Below, one piece after another: positions 6,935-12,754 of a stretch of DNA of 12,754 nt. The notes below the pieces were generated by a model, which saw only the letters and a list, made by a program, of their open reading frames with translations, made no database searches and had not been told where the DNA came from. Position numbers and translations under genes: made by a program. This DNA comes from Hyphomicrobiales bacterium (lineage in GTDB: Bacteria; Pseudomonadota; Alphaproteobacteria; Rhizobiales; Xanthobacteraceae): NCBI GenBank assembly GCA_016210825.1, contig JACQTM010000063.1:1-12754 (forward strand), in the 5' to 3' direction. Position 1 is the first letter of the stretch. Every line of letters starts with the position of its first letter.

Positions 6935-8367
6935 TCGCGCCGCTTGACGCTATTCTGTGGATACCCCTCGTCGCCGTGCCAGTGCTGGCGCTGGTCACAG
7001 ACTATCGGTTGGGTGCGGCGCTGAACGTGTTTGCGTCGTTTCTGACGCTCGCCGCCGGCATCTCACTGTTATTTGTCGAACGCGTGCGCACCGATGTCTT
7101 CATCATCGACGACTTCAACATTTATCTCGTCACGCTCACCGCCTTTGTTGGATTCACCACCAGCATCTTCAGCGCGACTTATATCAGTCATGAACTGGAG
7201 ATCGGCCGGTTAACGCCTGCATTCCTGCGTTTCTACCACGCGCTCTATCAGGCGATGATCGGCGCAATGAATGTGGCGCTTGTCGCCAATAATACAGGCC
7301 TGCTGTGGGTCGGGGTTGAAGTTGCAACGCTGTCGACTGTGATGATGGTCGGCATCTATCGGACGCCCGAGGCGGTCGAGGCGGCTTGGAAGTATTTCAT
7401 TCTTGGCAGTGTCGGCATCGCACTTGCGTTCTTCGGTACAATCCTTGTCTATCTTGTCGCCCAGCCGGTGCTCGGCGAAGGCCTTTCCGCCATGGCGTGG
7501 GACAAACTGGTGGAAAAGGGCACGGCACTCGATCCAAAATTATTGTCGCTCGCCTTTGTTTTTCTTCTCGTCGGCTATGGCACCAAGGTCGGCTTGGCGC
7601 CTTTCCACGCCTGGCTGCCCGATGCTCACGCCGAGGGCCCGACGCCGATCTCGGCGGTGCTTTCGGGCCTGCTGCTTAACGTCGCGCTCTATGCGCTGCT
7701 GCGCTTTAAGATCGTACTGGCGACGAATCCGGAAACGCTCGATGTCGGCGCGATCATGATCGCGCTGGGGTTGATCAGCCTCGTCTTCGCATCGTTCATG
7801 CTGTATCGGCGCCGGGACATCAAACGATTGTTCGCCTATTCGTCCATCGAGCACATGGGGATTATGACCTTCGCCTTCGGCATGGGCGGACCGCTCGCGA
7901 ATTTTGCCGGCCTCTTGCACATGACCATGCACTCGCTGACCAAGTCGGCGATCTTCTTCGCCGTCGGTCACATCGCGCAGGTCAAGGGTACGCAGCGCAT
8001 CGCCGATATTCGCGGGCTGTCGACGACGCATCCCGTGCTCGCGGTGGGACTTACATTCGGCGTTTTGGCAATCGCCGGCCTTCCACCGTTCGGCGTTTTC
8101 TTGAGCGAGTTCATGCTCGTCTCGTCGACATTCGCACGCCAGCCGATCTACGCGATCATATTGGTGTTTGGCCTCATCATCGCCTTCGGTGCGCTGATTC
8201 TGCGGCTGCAGAGTGTCGTGTTCGGCGAGGCGAAGGGACCGATCGGGAAGGTGAAGGCGTCCTATATTCCGTTGTTTGTGCATCTTGCCTTTGTGTTGAT
8301 CGCGGGACTTTGGCTGCCGGAACCGGTTGTTCGCTGGTTCCGCGCCGTCGCCGCGCAGCTCGGGTGA
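6931..8367 (+). CDS. hyfF: Hydrogenase-4 component F-like antiporter subunit (HyfF)
   Basis: This is a second antiporter-like subunit (478 residues, somewhat shorter than E. coli HyfF at about 526), with some 14 hydrophobic helices. Ion-path residues include Glu130 in VGVEVATLS, Lys219 in YGTKVGLAPFHAWLPDAHAEG, and Lys338 in HSLTKSAIFF. The position matching HyfB Lys252 is Asn250 (SGLLLNVALYA), so the two antiporters differ in the central helix charge; this may be normal for F subunits. The start is GTG 6931, overlapping the hyfE stop, with AGAGGAG at 6915-6921. A third antiporter subunit (HyfD) is absent from this operon. Confidence 0.92.
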   Translation: MIAPLDAILWIPLVAVPVLALVTDYRLGAALNVFASFLTLAAGISLLFVERVRTDVFIIDDFNIYLVTLTAFVGFTTSIFSATYISHELEIGRLTPAFLRFYHALYQAMIGAMNVALVANNTGLLWVGVEVATLSTVMMVGIYRTPEAVEAAWKYFILGSVGIALAFFGTILVYLVAQPVLGEGLSAMAWDKLVEKGTALDPKLLSLAFVFLLVGYGTKVGLAPFHAWLPDAHAEGPTPISAVLSGLLLNVALYALLRFKIVLATNPETLDVGAIMIALGLISLVFASFMLYRRRDIKRLFAYSSIEHMGIMTFAFGMGGPLANFAGLLHMTMHSLTKSAIFFAVGHIAQVKGTQRIADIRGLSTTHPVLAVGLTFGVLAIAGLPPFGVFLSEFMLVSSTFARQPIYAIILVFGLIIAFGALILRLQSVVFGEAKGPIGKVKASYIPLFVHLAFVLIAGLWLPEPVVRWFRAVAAQLG

Positions 8368-8372
8368 CAACG

Positions 8373-9893
8373 ATGGCAACGAATGGCCTTGCACGCACAT
8401 TGTCATCGCTTCGGCCGGCTGGCGATCAGCGCCCTTGGCCGCGTTACGCTGCCGAGGCGGCGCTATGGACGGAGATCGGTCAGCGACTCGGGGCAGGCGA
8501 GGGCGATTTGCTCGCGCTCTGGGGCGAGCCGCAATTCGTGCATCTTGCCTTGCGCGCGCCGGACCTGGTGAAGCCGTGCGTCGTCTCGATCGCCGTGCGC
8601 AATGGCCAGTTTCCTTCGATCGGCCGGTACCACGCGCCGGCCATTCGGCTAGAGCGCGCGATCCATGATCTCTATGGCCACGTCCCGGGAAATACGCCTG
8701 ACGATCGGCCCTGGCTCGATCATGGCGCATGGGGACTGAGTGCGCCTCTCGGCAAGCGAAAGCGGAGCCCATTACGCGATCCCGCGGAGTACAAATTCCT
8801 GCGCGTCGCCGGCCATGGCATGCATCAGATTCCGGTTGGGCCGGTGCATGCGGGCATCATCGAGCCCGGCCATTTCCGTTTCACGGTCAATGGCGAGCAT
8901 GTTGCGCGGCTGGAACAGCGACTCGGTTATGTGCACAAGGGCATCGACGGGCTTCTGATCGACACGGACATCGAGACAGCGGCGCGCATCGCTGCCCGCG
9001 TCTCGGGTGATTCCACCGTCGCTTACAGCTTCGCCTTCGCCGCCGCCGTCGAAGCCGCGCTCGATATCGAGGCGCCGCCACGCGCGCAAGCGTTGCGCGG
9101 GGTAATGGCGGAACTCGAGCGCATGGCCAACCATTTCGGCGATATCGGGGCGATCTGCAACGACGCGTCGTTCGTCATCGCGCACGCCCATTGCGGCATC
9201 TTCCGCGAACGCGTGCTCGCGGCCGCCGATCAAGCCTTCGGGCACCGGCTGATGATGGACGCGATCGTGCCCGGTGGCATTGCCGCCGATATTTCGCCGG
9301 ACGGTGTGCGCACCATTCGCACCATGCTTGATGACGTCGCGCCGCATTTTGCCGAGATCATCCAGCTCTACGACGATACGCCCTCGCTGCAGGATCGCAC
9401 CTGCACGACCGGTATCGTTGGCAAAGATCTTGTCGCCAAATGGGCGGCGGGAGGCCATGTCGGCCGTGCCTCGGGCCGCGACTTCGATACCCGCCGCGAT
9501 CTTACCTATGCGCCCTACGACAAAGTGAAATTCGACGTTCCAGCGTTCACCGCCGGCGATGTCGATGCGCGCGTTTGGGTGCGCATTCGCGAGGTCGAGC
9601 AGAGCATGCGGATGCTGCGTCATTGGCTCAAGGCGATGCCGTCCGGTTCGGTGCGGCGGAAACTGCCGGTCACGCGCAAAGCCGCCGAAGGCATCGCGAT
9701 GACGGAAGCATTTCGCGGCGACGTGTTCGTTTGGGTGCGCGTCGCCGATGGCCGGATCGCGCAGGCGCATGCACGCGATGCGTCGTGGTTCCAGTGGCCC
9801 CTCTTGGAGGCCGCGATCGAAGGCAACATCGTCGCGGATTTCCCGCTCTGCAATAAATCGTTCAACTGCTCATACTCCGGACACGATCTTTAA
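8373..9893 (+). CDS. hyfG: HyfG/HycE-like large subunit lacking all [NiFe] cysteine ligands (Ehr type)
   Basis: This 506-residue fused subunit has a NuoC-like domain (about 1-140; FPSIGRYHAPAIRLERAIHDLYG) followed by a NuoD/hydrogenase-large-subunit domain (about 150-506; IPVGPVHAGIIEPGHF, YVHKGID). In true group 4 hydrogenases two CxxC motifs hold the Ni-Fe centre. Here a gapless match to E. coli HycE puts S-G-D-S (211-214) where HycE has C-G-I-C, and S-Y-S-G (500-503) where it has C-Y-S-C. All four ligands are gone; only a displaced Cys499 and Cys493 lie nearby. His159 and His167, in the loop that lines the quinone or active-site cavity, remain. The protein ends three residues after the second motif, without the cleavable tail of HycE. 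The frame is otherwise intact, so this is a specialised relative, not decay. ATG 8373 was chosen; GTG 8364 is possible. hyfI follows after one base. Confidence 0.92.
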   Translation: MATNGLARTLSSLRPAGDQRPWPRYAAEAALWTEIGQRLGAGEGDLLALWGEPQFVHLALRAPDLVKPCVVSIAVRNGQFPSIGRYHAPAIRLERAIHDLYGHVPGNTPDDRPWLDHGAWGLSAPLGKRKRSPLRDPAEYKFLRVAGHGMHQIPVGPVHAGIIEPGHFRFTVNGEHVARLEQRLGYVHKGIDGLLIDTDIETAARIAARVSGDSTVAYSFAFAAAVEAALDIEAPPRAQALRGVMAELERMANHFGDIGAICNDASFVIAHAHCGIFRERVLAAADQAFGHRLMMDAIVPGGIAADISPDGVRTIRTMLDDVAPHFAEIIQLYDDTPSLQDRTCTTGIVGKDLVAKWAAGGHVGRASGRDFDTRRDLTYAPYDKVKFDVPAFTAGDVDARVWVRIREVEQSMRMLRHWLKAMPSGSVRRKLPVTRKAAEGIAMTEAFRGDVFVWVRVADGRIAQAHARDASWFQWPLLEAAIEGNIVADFPLCNKSFNCSYSGHDL

Positions 9894-9894
9894 A

Positions 9895-10416
9895 ATGCGC
9901 ACGCTACTCTTAAAATCGTTGTTTGCGCGTCCGGTGACCATCGATGCCCCATCGCCGGAGGACGCGGCTCTCGCCGAAATTGGCCGCGAGCTCGAGAAGC
10001 GCGCACGTAAACTGTTCGGCCGCTCGCTCACCATCCGCGAGGTCGATGCCGGATCGTGCAACGGTTGCGAGCTGGAAATCCACGCGCTCAACAACGCGAT
10101 TTACGATGTCGAGCGTTTTGGTATCAAGTTCGCGGCGTCGCCGCGCCATGCCGACGTCCTTATGGTCACCGGGCCGGTGTCGAAGAACATGAAGGTTGCG
10201 CTGGAGCGCACCTATGCCGCGACGCCCGCGCCAAAATGGGTCATCGCGGTCGGCGATTGCGCCTGCGGCTGCGGAGTGTTCGCAAAGAGCTACGCCACCG
10301 TCGGCGCGGTGGACAAAGTCGTGCCCGTCGATCTGCACATCAAGGGCTGCCCGCCGCGGCCGATCGATTTGCTCAAAGGTCTCGTCGCGCTGATGGACAA
10401 GGCGACGGCGAGCTGA
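9895..10416 (+). CDS. hyfI: HyfI/HycG-like [4Fe-4S] small subunit (NuoB family)
   Basis: This is a 173-residue soluble Fe-S subunit that in this family carries the terminal cluster next to the large subunit. Cluster ligands are present: Cys55 and Cys58 (SCNGCE), a Cys from the CACGC stretch (Cys122, 124 or 126; Cys122 most likely by spacing), and Cys152 in KGCPPRP. The cluster should therefore form although the partner subunit has lost its Ni-Fe site. ATG 9895 follows the hyfG stop by one base and has no clear ribosome site, which suggests coupled translation. The frame continues upstream only inside hyfG. It is the last gene of the operon; no ferredoxin-like (HyfA, HyfH) or maturation gene follows. 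The gene after it runs in the opposite direction. Confidence 0.92.
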   Translation: MRTLLLKSLFARPVTIDAPSPEDAALAEIGRELEKRARKLFGRSLTIREVDAGSCNGCELEIHALNNAIYDVERFGIKFAASPRHADVLMVTGPVSKNMKVALERTYAATPAPKWVIAVGDCACGCGVFAKSYATVGAVDKVVPVDLHIKGCPPRPIDLLKGLVALMDKATAS

Positions 10417-10423
10417 CGGCATA

Positions 10424-10442
10424 CCCTGGATCAAATCCGGGG
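10424..10442. terminator. Hairpin between convergent genes, possible terminator
   Basis: CCCTGGAT (10424-10431) pairs with ATCCGGGG (10435-10442) across a CAA loop: eight pairs including one G-T. It begins eight bases after the hyfI stop and ends 22 bases from the stop of the convergent gene. There is no T-run on either side, so it may be a mRNA 3'-end stabiliser or a factor-aided terminator, or a short palindromic repeat. Confidence 0.4.
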
Positions 10443-10464
10443 CAGGCATTTGCCGGAACATGCA

Positions 10465-11682
10465 CTAGTGTTTCTTGGCGTTGACCTTCGCCTGCGCCAT
10501 GCAGGCGTCGAGCCGGCGCAGCGGGTTGCCCTGATCCGCGTTCCAGCGCGCGAATTCGCTTTTCGCGACCGCCTCCACGTTGCGGCGCGAATAATCGCCC
10601 TTCAGCAAATGCTTGGTACCGCCAAGCACGAGCACGGCGACAGCCGGCCCGCTGATGTCGAGCGCCCAGGTATCGCGCATATTTAGTACAGGCGCGCCGT
10701 CCTTGCCGAGCAGTGCAGCGTTGAGCGCAACCGAGCCCTCGCCGAGCTGATGCGGGGGGCCTGCGTCCGCCACGAGACCGTAGACGACGCGATCGGCGCC
10801 GTTGTGTTTTAGGCGCGCGATCATCACGTCGCCGATGCCGACTTGGCCGAAGCCGCCCTTGGGCAACACGAAGAACGGAATCTTCTCGGCGTCGATATAG
10901 CGCGCGGGCGCGCAGCCGTCGGCGCGCACGGGTGCATTATGGTTGAGGGTGGTCGCGGCAACGAAATAGCCGGCGAACGGCGACTCAGGTCCGTGCACGC
11001 ACGGATAGCCGTCCTTCGATTTTGGAATGATGTAGCTTTTGAAGAACGCGGTGAGATTTCGCTCGCGCCAATGGAACAGGTAATAGCCCTTCGGCACGCC
11101 GGGTCCGGCGAGCGTTTCCAAATCGAAGGACTTGAGCTTGCGGTCACGGATCAGCGGCCACAGGTCCTTCCATTCGCGCAACAGCTCCTGTTTGCCGAGC
11201 TTGTCGGCGCCACGGAAGAGATGGGTCTGCCCGCTGGCGAATTGATCAAGCGCGCACACGCCTTGCAGAATCTCGCTGCCGTCGGGCCCGCGCAGGCGCT
11301 GACAGGTGCCGGCGCCTTCCGGGTCCTCGGGATGATAGGCGCGCGGGCTGCCGTCGGCATCGACGGTGACGCGCGTGAGCATCGCCAGCATCTGCCGCGG
11401 CGCCGGTGCTGCGCCGTGCTGCTGGCGATCGAGCAGGACCGAATAGCTGCGCACCGGGTTGTCGCTGCGCGTGAGCACCATGTCGAAGGGTTGCATGCGG
11501 CAGACGTCGTCGGTTTGCGCGGCGGCTGCCGGCCGAAAGAGAATGCCGGTCGGCACCGGCCGGCCTTCGAGCTTGCGCAAAATGGCTTTGAGCAGATCGA
11601 GCGGCGGGGCGTCCTGCGCCTGCGCCGGACCGGCGCAAAGGATAGAGGCGAGCAGGGCGGCGGACAGAAATCGTCGATACAT
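10465..11682 (-). CDS. Exported protein with glycoside hydrolase family 75 (chitosanase)-like domain
   Basis: This 405-residue protein has a Sec signal peptide (MYRRFLSAALLASILCAG, cleavage near AQA-Q at residue 22), so it acts outside the inner membrane. A GH75-like pattern runs from about residue 104 to 325: VDADGSPRAYHPED (107-120), DGYPCVHG, a GYFVAATTL strand, ARYIDAEKIPFFVLP (260-274), GIGDV and VADAGPPHQLGEGS (304-317). Asp306 and Glu315 are the best candidates for the acidic catalytic pair known from fungal GH75 chitosanases. Residues 23-100 and 330-405 match nothing I recognise. The family similarity is remote and comes from motif recall, so the substrate is uncertain; a cell-wall or exopolysaccharide target, or a non-catalytic role, is equally possible. 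ATG 11682 has GAGG five bases upstream and starts the signal peptide; the longer frame to 11778 adds an implausible leader. It is convergent with hyfI. Confidence 0.75.
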   Translation of the reverse strand: MYRRFLSAALLASILCAGPAQAQDAPPLDLLKAILRKLEGRPVPTGILFRPAAAAQTDDVCRMQPFDMVLTRSDNPVRSYSVLLDRQQHGAAPAPRQMLAMLTRVTVDADGSPRAYHPEDPEGAGTCQRLRGPDGSEILQGVCALDQFASGQTHLFRGADKLGKQELLREWKDLWPLIRDRKLKSFDLETLAGPGVPKGYYLFHWRERNLTAFFKSYIIPKSKDGYPCVHGPESPFAGYFVAATTLNHNAPVRADGCAPARYIDAEKIPFFVLPKGGFGQVGIGDVMIARLKHNGADRVVYGLVADAGPPHQLGEGSVALNAALLGKDGAPVLNMRDTWALDISGPAVAVLVLGGTKHLLKGDYSRRNVEAVAKSEFARWNADQGNPLRRLDACMAQAKVNAKKH

Positions 11683-11821
11683 TGGGCCTCGCTTTGATTC
11701 GTGCGCGGATAATACGGCAAAGAGTGTCGAGACTGTGGACGGTGGATTACGGGTGGCGATGGGTCCTGGCTCGCACACCCCCGATCAAGTTGGAAGTCGT
11801 TTGGCTGAGACGACGGGATGA

Positions 11822-11858
11822 AAAGCCAACGCTCCGCGCTCCGTATTCTTTGCGGTGC
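11822..11858 (+). repeat. Direct repeat, left copy
   Basis: This 37-base sequence begins AAAGCCAACGCTCCGC and contains CCGTATTCTTTGCGG. It recurs at 12182-12218, exactly 360 bases later, with 33 of 37 positions identical. The two copies flank the two palindromic elements between them, as if the block were inserted between, or duplicated with, these ends. Confidence 0.7.
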
Positions 11859-11871
11859 TCTCCTTTTCTTT

Positions 11872-12037
11872 CCCTCCCCTTGATGGGGAGGGTCGGCGAG
11901 CGGCGAAGCCGCGAGCCGGGGTGGGGTGGCGTCTTCGCAGGAACGACCCCCACCCGGCCGCTCGCAGGCGCTCGCGTCCACCCTCCCCACGAGAGCCTGC
12001 GCCCGGGCGCGCGCAAGCGCGGCCCGGGTGGGGAGGG
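11872..12037. repeat. Composite palindromic element (three hairpins)
   Basis: Hairpin one is CCCTCCCC-TTGAT-GGGGAGGG (11872-11892). Hairpin two has nested arms CGGC...GCCG around GCGGC-GAA-GCCGC (11894-11918). Hairpin three pairs CCCTCCCCAC (11981-11990) with GTGGGGAGGG (12028-12037) around an inner GC-rich palindrome. The CCCTCCCC arm occurs twice and its complement twice, so the whole block can fold in more than one way. Such elements are widespread intergenic repeats in Rhizobiales. A T-run (ATTTTT, 12041-12046) follows the last hairpin and could terminate rightward transcription. Confidence 0.6.
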
Positions 12038-12096
12038 ATGATTTTTGCTGCGCTCTCGCACGTGATTCAAATGTCAAACAGCGTCCTCGTTCGAAA

Positions 12097-12179
12097 TCTC
12101 CGGTCGTTCCCGCGCAGGCGGGGACCCATAACCACTGCCGGTGGATATGGGTCCCCGCCTGCGCGGGGACGACCGGAGA
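12097..12179. repeat. 83-bp REP-like palindrome
   Basis: Arms of 34 bases (12097-12130 and 12146-12179) pair with one mismatch. The 15-base centre itself contains CCAC-TGCCG-GTGG (12132-12144). The outer arms begin TCTCCGGTCG and end CGACCGGAGA. Translated in either direction it gives the VPAQAGTH and WVPACAGTT strings. This is a recognised class of dispersed intergenic palindrome in alphaproteobacteria, often treated as REP-like or non-autonomous mobile repeats. Confidence 0.8.
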
Positions 12180-12181
12180 AT

Positions 12182-12218
12182 AAAGCCAACGCTCCGCCGC
12201 CCGTATTCTTTGCGGCGC
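12182..12218 (+). repeat. Direct repeat, right copy
   Basis: This is the partner of the 11822-11858 repeat. It starts immediately after the 83-bp palindrome and carries AAAGCCAACGCTCCGC and CCGTATTCTTTGCGG. AAAGCC at its start and GGCTTT at 12232-12237 form short inverted ends, so the unit may extend to about 12237. Confidence 0.65.
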
Positions 12219-12246
12219 CGGGTACGCCGTAGGCTTTTTCCGTCCC

Positions 12247-12340
12247 CCCCTCAAAGCTGAGGGGATGGCGCGCCGAGTAGGCGCAACCTTAACGGGGCAC
12301 GCACCGTTGCCGGTAACGTGCGGGCGCCTCTCGGCGCGCC
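12247..12340. repeat. Hairpin plus nested multi-stem palindrome
   Basis: CCCCTCA-AAGC-TGAGGGG (12247-12264) is a 7-bp hairpin. Just after it, 12267-12340 folds in four nested stems: GGCGCGCCGAG with CTCGGCGCGCC (12267-12277 and 12330-12340), GGCGC with GCGCC (12280-12284 and 12324-12328), GCACG with CGTGC (12297-12301 and 12317-12321), and ACCG with CGGT around TTGC (12303-12314). The ordered nesting suggests a structured RNA or a DNA-level mobile or repeat element. The overlapping open frame (12265-12663) has no ribosome site and is probably a by-product. Confidence 0.55.
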
Positions 12341-12479
12341 ACCGGATAACTTTCGCCATCCGGGCTATTTGCGGCATTCTCCTTCGGCGCCGGGTCCGCG
12401 CTTTCGGCTTCTCGTCTTGTTCCGCCTCCGGCCCGGAGCTTGCGGCGCCTTTCGGGTCAACCGCGCCTTCCAGGCCTCG

Positions 12480-12500
12480 GGCGGACCGCGACGGTCCGCC
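12480..12500. repeat. 9-bp perfect hairpin
   Basis: GGCGGACCG (12480-12488) and CGGTCCGCC (12492-12500) pair perfectly around a CGA loop. It belongs to the GC-rich structured stretch that continues to the window end. There is no T-run after it. Confidence 0.5.
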
Positions 12501-12530
12501 GTCAGCGAGCTCCTCGCAGCGGGTCGTAAT

Positions 12531-12594
12531 GCCCGCGGGCGGAGCCCGGCGCCGCCCGGGTGCGGGGGGTACGTTTCGTCCCCCGCCCGCGGGC
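12531..12594. repeat. GC-rich hairpin with repeated palindrome
   Basis: The 10-bp palindrome GCCCGCGGGC occurs at 12531-12540 and again at 12585-12594. Between them, GCGGGGG (12562-12568) pairs with CCCCCGC (12580-12586) around an 11-base loop, with an outer GCCCG/CGGGC pairing (12554-12558 and 12590-12594). Several alternative folds are possible. Confidence 0.45.
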
Positions 12595-12600
12595 GCCGCA

Positions 12601-12736
12601 TCCGATCCCACTTCAAGACGCCTCATGAAGCGCCCCTCGCTGGATCGGACGCCAACAAGATAATCGCGCTGGAAGGGGCGAGGATAACTTTATTGTCGGA
12701 ACGTCGCGCGCTGTGTCCTCGCTGCCACAGCGAGGA
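12601..12736. repeat. Cluster of hairpins at the right edge
   Basis: TCCGATCC (12601-12608) pairs with GGATCGGA (12642-12649) and encloses CTTCA/TGAAG (12611-12615 and 12626-12630). CGCCCCT (12631-12637) can pair instead with AGGGGCG (12674-12680). TCCTCGCTG-CCA-CAGCGAGGA (12716-12736) is a perfect 9-bp hairpin. GCGAGGATAA occurs directly repeated at 12678-12687 and 12730-12739. The array may be part of an RNA gene or repeat continuing past the window; nothing in it was recognised. Confidence 0.4.
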
Positions 12737-12754
12737 TAAGTCGGCGCGAACTCA

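Larger units (their letters stand above)
11683..12754. other. Repeat-rich intergenic region without convincing genes
   Basis: About 1.07 kb beyond the exported-protein gene holds palindromes, hairpins and direct repeats. Several long open frames cross it on both strands, the longest being 11151-12626 on the minus strand. Their translations are rich in Arg, Pro and Ala, lack ribosome sites, and contain the VPAQAGTH and WVPACAGTT strings that betray translated palindromic repeats. I call no protein gene here. The sub-elements are listed separately. Confidence 0.7.

Noticed and set aside
8373..9893. Active group 4 [NiFe]-hydrogenase or formate hydrogenlyase
   Set aside because: All four Ni-Fe cysteine ligands and the processed tail are missing, and no formate dehydrogenase or maturation gene is present.
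10843..11697. 284-codon plus-strand open frame antisense to the exported protein
   Set aside because: The minus-strand gene has a signal peptide, ribosome site and family motifs; the plus-strand frame has none.
12097..12179. CRISPR array
   Set aside because: It is one large palindrome rather than regularly spaced short repeats with unique spacers, and no cas genes are present.
12265..12663. 132-codon plus-strand frame beginning MARRVGATLTGHAP
   Set aside because: It starts inside a multi-stem palindrome, has no ribosome site, and is Arg/Pro/Ser-rich. I think similar strings recur as translated repeats, but could not check this.

Overview
The window looks like chromosomal DNA from an alphaproteobacterium of the order Rhizobiales (Hyphomicrobiales), near the Bradyrhizobium/Xanthobacteraceae group. 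This rests on GC-rich coding, the type of periplasmic and lipoprotein genes, and the palindromic repeats at the right end, whose spurious translations carry the VPAQAGTH / WVPACAGTT signature common in such genomes. The genus is an inference; no rRNA or tRNA gene was seen.

Left part (1-2952): a branched-chain-amino-acid-type ABC transporter binding protein, cut by the left edge, is transcribed leftward. A 483-base intergenic region with two inverted repeats separates it from a divergent, rightward, zinc-dependent MetE-like methyltransferase consisting only of the C-terminal core domain. A short lipoprotein follows.

Boundary (2953-3300): two perfect tandem DnaA boxes, a very strong intrinsic terminator, and operator-like dyads just ahead of the next operon.

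Centre (3301-10416): a tightly packed six-gene operon, hyfB-hyfC-hyfE-hyfF-hyfG-hyfI, for a membrane complex of the hydrogenase-4 / formate hydrogenlyase / complex I family. It has two antiporter-like subunits (B, F), a NuoH-like subunit (C), a NuoK-like subunit (E), a fused NuoC+NuoD-like large subunit (G) and a NuoB-like Fe-S subunit (I). Aligned without gaps to E. coli HycE (from memory), the large subunit has lost all four cysteines that bind the Ni-Fe centre: the first pair reads S-G-D-S and the second S-Y-S-G. It also lacks the C-terminal tail that hydrogenase proteases remove. The Fe-S subunit keeps its cysteines. This fits the energy-converting-hydrogenase-related (Ehr) complexes, whose redox partner and reaction are unknown, rather than a hydrogenase. 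It is the most interesting system in the window.

Right part (10417-12754): a convergent gene (10465-11682, minus strand) encodes an exported protein with a domain resembling glycoside hydrolase family 75 (chitosanase). The last ~1.07 kb has no convincing gene and is a mosaic of palindromic and direct repeats. The long open frames across it look spurious.
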